A program made the translations under genes and the position numbers. The notes under the pieces were generated by a model that had not been told where the DNA came from, ran no database searches, and saw only the letters and a program-made list of their open reading frames with translations. A stretch of 64,000 nucleotides of DNA from JAFGOG01 sp034429215 (GTDB lineage: Bacteria; Chloroflexota; Anaerolineae; JAAYZQ01). The stretch is taken from NCBI GenBank assembly GCA_034429215.1, contig DAOUGI010000089.1, positions 1 to 64,000 of the forward strand, written 5' to 3'. Shown here piece by piece: positions 9,260-17,310 of this stretch. The stretch's first letter is position 1, and each line of letters begins with the position of its first letter.

Positions 9260-10252
9260 TTAGTACTTGCGAGTCGGCAGCAACTCAGCAGCCTTGTCCG
9301 GGTAATAGACCGTCTCGTTGGTGAGCACTTCCCGGTCGATCGATTGGCCATTCATGAGCTTCAAAGCCATTTCCAGTACCTGTGGTCCCAGTAGTGGATT
9401 GCATTCAACATCAGCCTGGAACCATCCGTCAACCATGGCCTGGAAGCCACCGCGAGTGCCGTCCACGGAGACAATGAAGAGATCGCCGGGTTTGACACCA
9501 GCCGCCTTCAAAGCCTCGATGGCGCCGATTCCCATATCATCATTGTGAATGAAGATGCCCTGGAAATCTGTACCGGCTTTGTATTTCTGCAGGAAGGCCT
9601 GCATCACAGGAAGAGCCTCAGCACGGGTAAAGTTACCGGTCTGGGAGTCAAGGATCGTGATGTTGCTGTTGAGTTTATTCCGGAAGCCTTCCGCGCGTCC
9701 AACTGCTGCACCAGAGCCTGTCGTCCCAGACAACTCGAGAACGGCGCCACCATTCGGGAATTTCTTGTTAAATTCCTCGGCAGCTCGTTCACCTTCTAAT
9801 TTCATATCGGAGCCGATATGAGCAGCGTACAGGGATTCATCGGCACTGACACTGCGGTCTACGATGATGACGGGGATACCGGCATTCTTGGCTTCCGTCA
9901 AAACAGCGTCCCAACCATCTTCGACAACTGGGGGAAGGCCGATCACATCGACTTCTTGCTGGATGCATGAACGCAAGGCGGAAATCTGGTTTTCTTGCTT
10001 CTGCTGGGCATCAGAGAAAATCAAGCGAACGCCTAATTCGCCAGCAGTCTCTTTGAAAGAAGCGGTGTTGGCTGTGCGCCAGTCGCTCTCAGCACCAAGC
10101 TGAGGATAACAAAATGTCATGTCGGTGTATTTGCAGTTTGGAGCGCAACTAGCCTCTTCTTTGGCTGTGCCACCACAGGCGGCGAGCACCAGGACCGCCG
10201 CTACCAACAACACCAACAGTGCGGACACGCCCAAATTCTTTGAGACTTTCAT
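9260..10252 (-). CDS. Sugar ABC transporter substrate-binding lipoprotein, YtfQ-type
   Basis: This 330-residue periplasmic-binding-protein-like lipoprotein (Peripla_BP_4) has a signal peptide ending in the lipobox LAAC, with lipidation at Cys26. The segment GAESDWRTANT after the signal and VEDGWDAVL, VDRSV and HNDDMGIGAIEALK later are typical of the YtfQ/galactofuranose-binding branch. It delivers the sugar to the permease pair and is probably anchored outside the membrane. The start ATG is preceded by GGGAGAAG. It is the first transporter gene after the isomerase and the most AT-rich block of the operon begins here. The actual ligand cannot be read from sequence. Confidence 0.92.
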   Translation of the reverse strand: MKVSKNLGVSALLVLLVAAVLVLAACGGTAKEEASCAPNCKYTDMTFCYPQLGAESDWRTANTASFKETAGELGVRLIFSDAQQKQENQISALRSCIQQEVDVIGLPPVVEDGWDAVLTEAKNAGIPVIIVDRSVSADESLYAAHIGSDMKLEGERAAEEFNKKFPNGGAVLELSGTTGSGAAVGRAEGFRNKLNSNITILDSQTGNFTRAEALPVMQAFLQKYKAGTDFQGIFIHNDDMGIGAIEALKAAGVKPGDLFIVSVDGTRGGFQAMVDGWFQADVECNPLLGPQVLEMALKLMNGQSIDREVLTNETVYYPDKAAELLPTRKY

Positions 10253-10380
10253 TTCTTTCTTCTCCCTTCTTTTTATTTTAGAAAGCTACTTTCGATTAAA
10301 GATTCTGCCGGAGCTGCTCGAGCTCAAATTCATTCGTGGAGCACTTCTCCCTCCTGTAAGCCTCAGGCCTGATGTTAGCC

Positions 10381-11790
10381 TCAAGCCTTATGGTAGTAAA
10401 CTTCCCAACCCATATACTTGGTCAACGCCTCATTCAGGGCCTCTGCCACCTGCGAGCGGTTCACCGCAACGTGGTGCTCGTATCCGTTCTCACAGATGTA
10501 GCGGAGTAGGCCCTGGAAATCCGGAATCTTGACTACGCCATAGCCGCCAAAGGTTTCCAGCGGATCGCCGGTCAGCTTGCCCTCTCCCAGGTAGGCGCGA
10601 ACGACCCCATACTCATCGTCCGTAGACACTCGGCAGTAGGTAAACGGTCCGGCCTTGACCCGACCCACCATGGTCCCATAGGTATTCTCCTTGCCCACCG
10701 AGCCGGCGATGATCGCCTGGTACGACATCCCAGACTCCTGGAAGAAATCGACCGGAAGGTTGCTGCAGTGAAAGATAACAGCCTTGTCGGGATCCTCGCC
10801 ATAGTTGTTGTTCCAGTCCACCAGCGCGCTGGGCTTGCCGGAGGCCAGGGCCATGGCGTACATGCCGATGGCGCCGGTGATGTCAGACTCGCACGCGCTG
10901 GGCTTGAGCGCGTTGCTCATCATACTCATCACCGCGCAGGGGACGACGCCAAAGTACTCCTCCATGGCCGTCCAGCACTGTATTGCCGTAGCCACCAGCC
11001 CATTTTCTTCCATCCAGCGTTCCGTCACCAGCGCGAACTTGGCCATCTTGAGCAGCGCCTCGCCGGGAATGCCGGTAGTCGGCACGTAGCTCTTGATGGC
11101 GCTCAGCTTGTCGCACACGGCCGGATCGTCGGCCGCCAGGCGGTTGGCCCGGCCAAAGGCCTCCGAAAGGTCCATGACCTCGACGCTGATGCCGGCCTTT
11201 TCCAGCAGCTTTTCGCTAAACCGTACCGTGATAAAGGCTGCCGGCCGGGCGCCCAGCATTCCGAACCTGGCTCCCCGCAGCCCGCGTACCACGCGGCAGG
11301 TCGCGGCAAACTGGCGCAGGTCCTGGCGAAAGCTGTCCGAGCCCGGGGCCACCGTGTGCAGGGTGGTGAGGGTGTAGGGGATGCCGTACTGCCACATGTT
11401 GTTGCACGCCGACATCTTGCCGCAGAAACTATCCCGCCGCTCGGCAATCGTCATCTTGCCGTTCTCGTCGGGAAAAGCCTGGATCAGCACCGGCACATTC
11501 AACTCTGCCATCCGGATGGTGTTCGACACCGCCCGCTCGTCGCCGAAATTGGGCAGGGTCACCAGGATGCCGTCGATCTCTGCCCGGTGCGCCCGGAACA
11601 GTGCGGCGCACTTTTCCGAGTCCTGGAGCGTCTCGACCGAGCCATGGGGGGTGTCTGTCGTGTTGAGGGCAATGACCTCAAACCCTTCCTCTGCTAGCAC
11701 GCGCAGCACCTCTTGCCGTCCCGTCTCGCATAGATGGCCGGGAAAAAACCCTCGATTGCTGACGATAAGACCGAGTGTGACTTTATCCAT
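10381..11790 (-). CDS. L-fucose/L-arabinose isomerase family protein
   Basis: This 469-residue aldose-ketose isomerase superfamily protein (FucI/AraA fold) is not classical AraA in its N-terminus (VTLGLIVSNRGFFPGH). Candidate metal ligands and catalytic residues are Glu in SACESD, Asp in SALVDWNNNYG and His in the C-terminal YEHHVAVN. Operon context with an AraB-type kinase and AraD-type epimerase suggests it interconverts L-arabinose and L-ribulose. It begins 32 bases after the LacI gene, so regulator and enzyme are probably cotranscribed. An L-fucose or other aldose substrate remains possible. It replaces AraA, since no other isomerase is in the operon. Confidence 0.85.
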   Translation of the reverse strand: MDKVTLGLIVSNRGFFPGHLCETGRQEVLRVLAEEGFEVIALNTTDTPHGSVETLQDSEKCAALFRAHRAEIDGILVTLPNFGDERAVSNTIRMAELNVPVLIQAFPDENGKMTIAERRDSFCGKMSACNNMWQYGIPYTLTTLHTVAPGSDSFRQDLRQFAATCRVVRGLRGARFGMLGARPAAFITVRFSEKLLEKAGISVEVMDLSEAFGRANRLAADDPAVCDKLSAIKSYVPTTGIPGEALLKMAKFALVTERWMEENGLVATAIQCWTAMEEYFGVVPCAVMSMMSNALKPSACESDITGAIGMYAMALASGKPSALVDWNNNYGEDPDKAVIFHCSNLPVDFFQESGMSYQAIIAGSVGKENTYGTMVGRVKAGPFTYCRVSTDDEYGVVRAYLGEGKLTGDPLETFGGYGVVKIPDFQGLLRYICENGYEHHVAVNRSQVAEALNEALTKYMGWEVYYHKA

Positions 11791-11822
11791 TCTGTTTCAT
11801 CTCCATCGGCGGAAATCCAATC

Positions 11823-12878
11823 TCAGTTTGGTATATGGCCCTGGCGGCCTATGGAGCTATCTCGAACGATCAGCTCCGGGCGAAGGGCGATCGATCTGGG
11901 CTCAAAAACCAGTTGTTCATTGTGGCCCGCCTCGATGGCCTGGATCAGCTCTTGGACGGCGGTAGAGCCAAGCTTCCGCAGATCCTGGTATACGGTTGTC
12001 AGTGGGGGCCAATAGTGAGCCGTTTCCGGCAGGCCGTCAAAGCCGACCACGGCCAGTTCGTGAGGCACCTTTATGCCCCGCCGGCACGCCATTTGCAGCA
12101 CGCTCAGTGACATCTGGTCGTTGCCGACAAACACCGCATCCATCTCGGGATAGCTTGCCAGCAGCCGCTCAATCGCCGGCTCGCCGCTGGCGGAGGACCA
12201 ATTCCCTTCCTCCGAATGCCATTCGGCCACCGGCACTCCGGCGGCCAGCAGGGCATCCTGCCAGCCTGCCTTGCGCTGGCGGGCTTCCCACCAATCGAGA
12301 GGGCCTGAGATGTGGCCGATATGCCGGTGTCCCTGCTCCAGGAGGTGTTCTGTGGCCATGCGCCCCCCGGCATAGTTGTCGATGGCCACGATCGATACCC
12401 CCGGCCGGGCCTGCATCTGCATAAAGATCATCGGCGCAGACGGCGCACCTAGTTGGTCCTCGAGCCAGGCCCGGTTATCGCCGACCTCAGGCGCCGCCCA
12501 CAGGATGCCGTCTACCCGCCTTTCGAGCAGCCAGTTGAGGAGAGGTTGGACGTTGTTGGCGCGGAGATCGGGCAGCTCCTTGAGCAACAGGGTATAGCCC
12601 AGCTCTTCTGCTTTTTGGGTGATGCCGCTCAGGGCGCGCGAGGGTCCCTCATACTTCAAGCCTGCGGTGACGATGCCCAGCGTCAGGCTGCGCTGGTGGA
12701 TGAGGCTGCGGGCGATGGCGTTGGGTTGGTAATTCAGCTCTTCAATGATCTGCCAGATACGGGTGCGAGTTTCCTCGGCCACATCGGGCCGGTCGTTTAG
12801 GACCCGGGATACCGTCTGATGGGATACCCCAGCCGCTGCAGCGACATCTCTGATTGTCACCTGTCTTGAGAATCGCAT
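11823..12878 (-). CDS. LacI family transcriptional repressor
   Basis: This 351-residue regulator has an N-terminal helix-turn-helix (VTIRDVAAAAGVSHQTVSRV, residues 6-25), the hinge NYQPNAIARSL and a sugar-binding domain (GRMATEHLLEQGHRHIGHIS; DAVFVGNDQMSLSVLQ). It is expected to repress the pentose operon until the imported sugar or a derivative binds. The start is the ATG at 12878 with GGGGTGAGGACC upstream; a longer open frame further upstream crosses its promoter and is not used. It is the first gene of the operon, directly downstream of a consensus promoter and a 12-bp tandem repeat, so autoregulation is likely. Confidence 0.93.
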   Translation of the reverse strand: MRFSRQVTIRDVAAAAGVSHQTVSRVLNDRPDVAEETRTRIWQIIEELNYQPNAIARSLIHQRSLTLGIVTAGLKYEGPSRALSGITQKAEELGYTLLLKELPDLRANNVQPLLNWLLERRVDGILWAAPEVGDNRAWLEDQLGAPSAPMIFMQMQARPGVSIVAIDNYAGGRMATEHLLEQGHRHIGHISGPLDWWEARQRKAGWQDALLAAGVPVAEWHSEEGNWSSASGEPAIERLLASYPEMDAVFVGNDQMSLSVLQMACRRGIKVPHELAVVGFDGLPETAHYWPPLTTVYQDLRKLGSTAVQELIQAIEAGHNEQLVFEPRSIALRPELIVRDSSIGRQGHIPN

Positions 12879-12891
12879 GGTCCTCACCCCT

Positions 12892-12939
12892 GTGACCGTT
12901 CCCGTTACCGAGCCTGTTACCGGTCCCGTTACCGTTAAC
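12892..12939 (-). promoter_or_regulatory. Four tandem 12-bp repeats, probable LacI operator array
   Basis: GTGACCG or GTTACCG occurs at 12892, 12904, 12916 and 12928, exactly every 12 bases. The last copy forms GTTACCGTTAAC, a near-palindrome with the central CG typical of LacI/GalR operators. The array lies between the -10 box and the start of the LacI gene. Confidence 0.65.
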
Positions 12940-12968
12940 AGTGTATCACAAAACATTCGACTTGTCAA
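12940..12968 (-). promoter_or_regulatory. Promoter of the pentose operon
   Basis: On the minus strand a perfect TTGACA (12963-12968), a 17-base spacer and TACACT (12940-12945) form a strong sigma-70-type promoter. It reads into the LacI gene and the whole operon. The tandem operator repeats begin at the -10 box. Confidence 0.8.
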
Positions 12969-13020
12969 TACCCAAAAACAGGGATCTGGGGAAATTAAGA
13001 GGAATTTTAATCTTCCCTCC

Positions 13021-13049
13021 TTGCGCTTTTCCCCCGGCGATGGTACAAT
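13021..13049 (+). promoter_or_regulatory. Promoter of the 13057 gene, possibly leaderless
   Basis: TTGCGC (13021-13026), 17 bases and TACAAT (13044-13049) precede the ATG at 13057 by only 7 bases. The predicted transcript start would coincide with the start codon, so a leaderless mRNA is likely. Confidence 0.5.
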
Positions 13050-13056
13050 CTGCGCC

Positions 13057-13797
13057 ATGAAAACTGGACGAAACTCTGAAATCACCGGCTTGACCGTCGG
13101 CCTGGTGCTCGCTGCGGTTGGCGGACTGCTCATCCTGCTGCCCGCCCTGGCCGGCATGGACATGATGGGGGTAGGGTATGCCCTGCAGTTTGCGGGATTG
13201 TTTCTACTTCTGAGCGGGCTGGTCACCGCCGGCATCTTTGGCCAGCGTGCCGCCAGGCTGAATTCCATCCTCTCTGGCAAGGATCTGCTCGCTCATTGGA
13301 TCTATGACCTGGCTCAGGTCGAACAACGGGCGCAGCAGGATCAACAGGAAACCAAGCGAGAGAACCTCAGCCTCTTCTTGGTAATAACCGGCTTTATGCT
13401 GGCCTGCATCATCCTCTTTGCCGTCTACGGCTATGCGAGTGGAGAAGGGGATAACATGCCCCTGTTCATCGCCCTGATGGTGGGGGTGCTGCTAATTGTG
13501 GCTGTTTTCGCCTTTGGAATGCCCCACGTCCAATACCGCCGTACCATGCGCAGCAGTCACGAGGCGCTCATAGCCGCGCGTGGGTTATACATCAACGGTG
13601 CCGTGCACATCTGGAATGCTCCCCTTGCTTCACTGGATGGCGTATCGTTGGTGGAGGATGGGGAGGAGACACGGCTAGTTTTCCACCTCCGCTACAGGAC
13701 GGGGATCGCGGCCACTGAAACCTACACCGTCGATGTGCCGGTTCCGGCCGGAGAAGAAGAGACTGCCCGCAGGATAGAAGGGCATTTCCGGCAGTGA
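13057..13797 (+). CDS. Hypothetical integral membrane protein
   Basis: This 246-residue protein has no family I recognise. Hydrophobic helices lie at about residues 10-30, 40-60, 105-125 and 132-150, in two pairs separated by a polar, Gln-rich loop (EQRAQQDQQETKREN). A C-terminal domain (residues 165-246) is predicted to be mostly beta strand and carries ARGLYINGAVHIWNAP, resembling small PH-like or DUF-type membrane-associated domains. The start is the ATG at 13057; the frame is open further upstream but that part crosses the promoter. It is divergent from the LacI gene and a single-gene transcript. Confidence 0.75.
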   Translation: MKTGRNSEITGLTVGLVLAAVGGLLILLPALAGMDMMGVGYALQFAGLFLLLSGLVTAGIFGQRAARLNSILSGKDLLAHWIYDLAQVEQRAQQDQQETKRENLSLFLVITGFMLACIILFAVYGYASGEGDNMPLFIALMVGVLLIVAVFAFGMPHVQYRRTMRSSHEALIAARGLYINGAVHIWNAPLASLDGVSLVEDGEETRLVFHLRYRTGIAATETYTVDVPVPAGEEETARRIEGHFRQ

Positions 13798-13830
13798 GCT
13801 AACCGGCACAACCCCAACACCGGGACCGTT

Positions 13831-13846
13831 AGCCGGCCGGCCGGCT
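13831..13846. terminator. 16-bp GC-rich palindrome between convergent genes
   Basis: A perfect palindrome (AGCCGGCC then GGCCGGCT) lies between the convergent ends of the 13057 membrane protein and the CPBP protease genes. It has no loop bases of its own and no U-tract, so a termination role is only possible. Confidence 0.35.
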
Positions 13847-13892
13847 GGTCAGGGGAGGAGGCGGGTGGTGCCGCGCCTCGCTCCTCTACTTG

Positions 13893-14735
13893 TCAGGGGT
13901 TCTCGACGTCGGCCTGGCCGGCAGGCGCCCGAGTTTTTCGAATCAACGTCTTGTGCCCCCAAATGAGCACGATGGCTCCGACAACCAGGAGCAGCAAGCC
14001 CAGGTGGATCCACCTGCCGACCTCTGAGGTCCACAGGGGGATGACCGCCGCAGTAAAGCTGTTCACCGTGTGAAAGAGCATCGCCACCAGAATGCTGCCC
14101 CCGGTATTGTTGTACAGCCAGGTGTACGCGATCGCCACGACCATGGTCTGGGCCACGAACTCCCAAATGGGGACCGTGTGCTGTGTCGTGCCGGCGACAA
14201 AATGCAGAGGTATCTGCCACAGCCCCCAGATCGCACCTAGCAGCAGGCTTGAGGTGAGCGCATTCCACCGCAACTGAAAGCGATCCAGGACGTAACCGCG
14301 CCAGCCAAACTCCTCGGGCAATGCGTTTGTGAAAAAGAGCAGCATAAACACGGGAAAGAGCGTCAGCAGAGGTGGTGCAAGCTTCCAGTTGATATTCTCC
14401 CCGGCGAGCATGATCGCCAGAATCGTGAGAACGGCCACAACCGGCGGCAGCAATAGGGTCGGCGCCAGCCATTTCTTCCGGAACCGGTACTCCCATCCCC
14501 TGCGCCACAGGCTGCTGACGCCTTCTTGGCCTTCGTTCCGGTAGGTCAGGGCAAAGGCGGCGATGAAAGGGCCAAAGGCAGCGATGGTGCCGAGAAAGAA
14601 AGAGAGCCAGCCCGGCAGGGTAAGCCAGCCGGCAGTGACCAGGATGCGGGGCAGGAGAAACAGCCACGACCAGGCAAAGGCGATCAGGAAAAATAACCCC
14701 AGGTTTTTGCCCTCAGCTCGGGAGATAGCCGCCAC
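13893..14735 (-). CDS. CPBP family intramembrane metalloprotease
   Basis: This 280-residue multi-spanning protein of the CPBP (Abi/CAAX prenyl protease-like) family has about eight helices. Motif 1 is PEEFGWRGYVLDRF (EExxxR), motif 2 is the His in PLHFVAG and motif 3 is LFHTVNS (HxxxN). These form the intramembrane metal site of the family. In bacteria these proteins act in protein or peptide processing, bacteriocin immunity or unknown roles. No bacteriocin or prenylation gene is adjacent, so the substrate is unknown. It stands alone, convergent with the membrane protein at 13057. Confidence 0.9.
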   Translation of the reverse strand: MAAISRAEGKNLGLFFLIAFAWSWLFLLPRILVTAGWLTLPGWLSFFLGTIAAFGPFIAAFALTYRNEGQEGVSSLWRRGWEYRFRKKWLAPTLLLPPVVAVLTILAIMLAGENINWKLAPPLLTLFPVFMLLFFTNALPEEFGWRGYVLDRFQLRWNALTSSLLLGAIWGLWQIPLHFVAGTTQHTVPIWEFVAQTMVVAIAYTWLYNNTGGSILVAMLFHTVNSFTAAVIPLWTSEVGRWIHLGLLLLVVGAIVLIWGHKTLIRKTRAPAGQADVENP

Positions 14736-14856
14736 CTTTTCCTCCTATTTTGTGCTTCCAATGGCCATGGCACGAGCCAGATGCACGGCAGGTATCAACG
14801 CAAAGAGATTGTACCACAGGAATCGGCCCAGCGCAAAGACGCTCGTCCAAGCATCC

Positions 14857-15055
14857 AGAGCGAACGCATGTTGGTTTTGCCGGGGCGAGGCATCCCGTAC
14901 CGTGACTTGTGCCGCCGCAGCCTGCCCCCTGTGCCGCATGTTTCTGGCGGCCCTGTGCCGCATGTTTTACGGAGATCCCCTTAAGGGGATGGCGGCCCTA
15001 TGCCGCATGTTTTACGGAGATCCCCTTAAGGGGATGGCGCCCCTCGCCCTCTCAC
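14857..15055 (+). repeat. Degenerate copy of the MITE-like repeat, internally expanded
   Basis: The left part matches the 26539 element (an end like AGAGCGAACGCATG, then GGGGCGAGGCATC, then GTGCCGCATGTTTCTGGCGG). The right end stops at CCCTCGCCCTCTCACC without the terminal inverted repeat. This fills most of the 333-base gap between the CPBP and acetyltransferase genes. Confidence 0.55.
14951..15040 (+). repeat. Two tandem 45-bp units with a 16-bp palindrome
   Basis: Units 14951-14995 and 14996-15040 differ at two positions. Each contains the palindrome ATCCCCTTAAGGGGAT preceded by TGCCGCATGTTTTACGG. A shorter related unit lies at 14926-14950. No coding potential is evident. Confidence 0.75.
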
Positions 15056-15068
15056 CTGTAGCCCAGTT

Positions 15069-15599
15069 TCAGGGCCGGTAGTCACGCCTGTCCAGGATGT
15101 AGCGAAAACAGTCCATCCCAAAATAGTTGTTCCTGTCCACCAGCAACATCCCCAGCTTTTCGATGACCCTTTGCGATGCCTTGTTGTCTGGATGCACGAT
15201 GGCGATGATGCTTTCGAGGCCGAGTGTCTGGAAGCCAAACTGCAGAGATGCCAGCCCCCCTTCGGTGGCGAGCCCTTTTCCCCAATGGGCCTTGCTCAAG
15301 AGGTAGCCCACCTCGATCTCGCCGGTTTCCGGCAGGAACTGCAGTCCATTCCAGCCGATCATCTCCTGTCCGCTGCGCGGTTCGCGCGGCTCAACCGCCC
15401 ACCAGCCATAGCCGTGCTCGTCCCAATGGGCAATCTGCCGGGCGACAAACTTTTGCACGCGCTCCAACGGCAGCGGATCGGAGTTCGGAAAGTAACGCAG
15501 GATATCTTTTTCGTTGAGGATGCGGTGCAGGGGACCTGCATCCGCCTCGACGAACGGCCGGAGGATCAACCGTGCCGTGGTGATTGTGGGTATTCCCAT
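15069..15599 (-). CDS. GNAT family N-acetyltransferase, RimJ/RimL-like
   Basis: This 176-residue acetyltransferase_3-type GNAT has TTARLILRPFVEADAG at the N-terminus and acetyl-CoA contacts around EVGYLLSKAHWGKGLATEG and a later NKASQRVIEKLGM motif. These are the hallmarks of the RimJ/RimL branch, which acetylates protein N-termini, antibiotics or small amines. The start is the ATG at 15599; a GTG five codons earlier is possible. A 20-codon reading frame with a strong ribosome binding site ends just in front of it. The substrate is not predictable. Confidence 0.9.
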   Translation of the reverse strand: MGIPTITTARLILRPFVEADAGPLHRILNEKDILRYFPNSDPLPLERVQKFVARQIAHWDEHGYGWWAVEPREPRSGQEMIGWNGLQFLPETGEIEVGYLLSKAHWGKGLATEGGLASLQFGFQTLGLESIIAIVHPDNKASQRVIEKLGMLLVDRNNYFGMDCFRYILDRRDYRP

Positions 15600-15600
15600 C

Positions 15601-15663
15601 CTATTCTTCCTCACTCACGTGAGGGATCGCTCCCATGCCCTCGATCTTGGTTTCATCGTTCAT
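15601..15663 (-). CDS. Possible 20-residue leader peptide of the acetyltransferase gene
   Basis: ATG at 15663 follows TAGGAGCCGAC, a better ribosome binding site than that of the downstream gene. The peptide is acidic (MNDETKIEGMGAIPHVSEEE) and its stop lies one base before the acetyltransferase ATG. It could couple translation, or be chance. Confidence 0.35.
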   Translation of the reverse strand: MNDETKIEGMGAIPHVSEEE

Positions 15664-16062
15664 GTCGGCTCCTAACAGGTCTGCTTTGGCTGTCCCAGCT
15701 TGCCCATTCTATCACGGAGGCGCTCCTCCGTCAAACGACAGGAGGCGTCCCCTGGAACATGGAACCTTCCGAGCGACACCACCATCCCGTTGGTCAACAT
15801 CGCCCACGTGAATGACACAGGACTCCTGGCGGTGGGTGCTGTAGGCAAAGCACTGGCAGGGAAGCAAGCCGGCCGCCTACATAAGAATCAGGCTTTAACC
15901 GCTAGACTGCGGCGTGCCAATTGAGTATAATATCAATAGTAATACCGATATGAGTATTTCTAGAAGAGGATCGAGGTGTCACATGCAAGGCAAGCACAGC
16001 ACGTACGCCCCTCGCAGCACATCGTAGCCGGCCTGGCCCCTATCCCTATCCCAGAACGCCGC
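15664..16062. other. Gene-free stretch
   Basis: I see no convincing coding region here. An AT-rich segment at about 15918-15960 (with TATAAT-like runs) could hold a promoter, but it points at no gene with a ribosome binding site on the plus strand. Confidence 0.5.
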
Positions 16063-16566
16063 CTAGTTCGATGGGCTCGCCACGGCAGCAGTCATTGTGG
16101 CGTCGATCAGCTTGCTCGAGTCCGAGACTTTGCCTCCGGACGCCAGCGCCATCTCGGCCGCCAGGAGCGCCTGTCCTTGTTTGAGGGAATCAGAGTCGTA
16201 TCTGGTGAGGTGGCCTTGCGTCCCGCGCCAGGTGAGATCGCGCACAACCCCGGCAAGCTGAAGCACGAGGCCTGTCTTTATCTCGGCGCCTATCTGCTCC
16301 TGGCGTTTTCTAAAGTCGTCTGACAGCCGGCGAGGTCTGCGGCGAAGAGCGGTCAGCACTTGAGGGAGCGCTGACAGCAGCATGGCCGGCCGAACACCTG
16401 CCTCATCGGCTTTGAGCACAGGGACGTGCACAATCAACCGCTTCTCCACTATGTTGATGACATAATAGCTTCTTGGCCCGTCAACAAGCTCCTGCTGCTC
16501 CACGCCGGCGATTCGCCCAGGCCCAAAACTCGGGTGTACCACCTTGTCGCCTACTGAGTACTGCAT
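16063..16566 (-). CDS. CarD-like transcriptional regulator
   Basis: This 167-residue protein of the CarD/CdnL/TRCF family has an N-terminal Tudor-like RNAP-interaction domain beginning YSVGDKVVHPSFGPGRI, and a C-terminal helical region (ALPQVLTALRRRPRRLSDDFRKR and beyond) that contacts promoter DNA in the family. Typical CarD proteins bind the RNA polymerase beta subunit and stabilise open complexes. The ATG at 16566 has a clear AGGAGGGAACGCT site. It lies downstream of the cold-shock and RRM genes in the same direction, with a 175-base gap that may hold its own promoter. A second CarD elsewhere in the genome is likely. Confidence 0.88.
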   Translation of the reverse strand: MQYSVGDKVVHPSFGPGRIAGVEQQELVDGPRSYYVINIVEKRLIVHVPVLKADEAGVRPAMLLSALPQVLTALRRRPRRLSDDFRKRQEQIGAEIKTGLVLQLAGVVRDLTWRGTQGHLTRYDSDSLKQGQALLAAEMALASGGKVSDSSKLIDATMTAAVASPSN

Positions 16567-16741
16567 AGCGTTCCCTCCTGAGAGCTTGGCGGTTGCTCTC
16601 GCTCCTCCTCGTGGCTCGATGATGGCAGCCAGAACAGAGCAGCGCGGGCCGGATATGCTTCCGGTCCGCGCTGCGATATGTCAATGCGGCGGCGATGATG
16701 CCGGCCTGCTGAAGCCGGCGCGTCGCCGACACATGACGTTC

Positions 16742-17035
16742 CTACCACCGAGGCCGGCGTCCGCCGTCAGAGCGGCGGTCGCGGTCGGCCTGCGGCTTGG
16801 CCTCGTTCACTTTGATCTCACGATCGTCTACGGACTTGCCGTTCAGCGCACTGATGGCTGCCTGGGCAGCCTGGTCGGTGGCCATCTCGACGAAGGCAAA
16901 GCCTTTGGGCCGGCCCGTGTCGCGGTCGGTGATCACGGTGACCGATTCGATCTCACCATACTCGGCGAAGAGGGTGCGCAGTGCGCCCTCTGTGGTGTTA
17001 TAGCTCAAATTGCCGACGTATATTCTTTTTTCCAT
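16742..17035 (-). CDS. RRM-domain RNA-binding protein
   Basis: This 97-residue single RRM protein has RNP2 IYVGNL (residues 5-10) and RNP1 KGFAFVEM (about residues 44-51), followed by a short basic, Arg-rich tail (DRRSDGGRRPRW). It is like the cyanobacterial and Chloroflexi Rbp proteins, which bind RNA and are often cold-induced. It begins only 4 bases after the cold-shock protein gene and is almost certainly co-expressed with it. Together the pair looks like an RNA-chaperone operon. Confidence 0.94.
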   Translation of the reverse strand: MEKRIYVGNLSYNTTEGALRTLFAEYGEIESVTVITDRDTGRPKGFAFVEMATDQAAQAAISALNGKSVDDREIKVNEAKPQADRDRRSDGGRRPRW

Positions 17036-17039
17036 GACG

Positions 17040-17255
17040 TCACCTGCCTGCCACGGCTACGTCGGTTGCTTGCAGTCCCTTGGCACCCTGCTCGACGTTG
17101 AACTCGACGCTTTGCCCCTCTTCCAGGTTCCGGAAGCCTTCACCCCGAATTGCAGAGTGATGGACAAACAGATCAGGGCCTGCCTCCTGCTGGATAAAGC
17201 CATAACCTTTGGCTCCATTGAACCATTTGACGGTTCCACTTGTTCTTTCAGACAT
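17040..17255 (-). CDS. Cold-shock domain protein
   Basis: This 71-residue CspA-type OB-fold protein has RNP1 KGYGFI, RNP2 DLFVHHS and the N-terminal GTVKWFNG strand. It binds single-stranded RNA or DNA and melts structure in mRNAs. It lacks extra domains and has normal length. The start ATG follows AAAGGTAG. The leader between the upstream terminator-like hairpin (17311-17344) and the start is short, which may matter for cold regulation. It is cotranscribed with the RRM protein. Confidence 0.96.
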   Translation of the reverse strand: MSERTSGTVKWFNGAKGYGFIQQEAGPDLFVHHSAIRGEGFRNLEEGQSVEFNVEQGAKGLQATDVAVAGR

Positions 17256-17310
17256 TTTCTACCTTTCACTTACTTTGTTAGGAGGAAGGAGCTGCCGGTT
17301 TTGACCAAGA

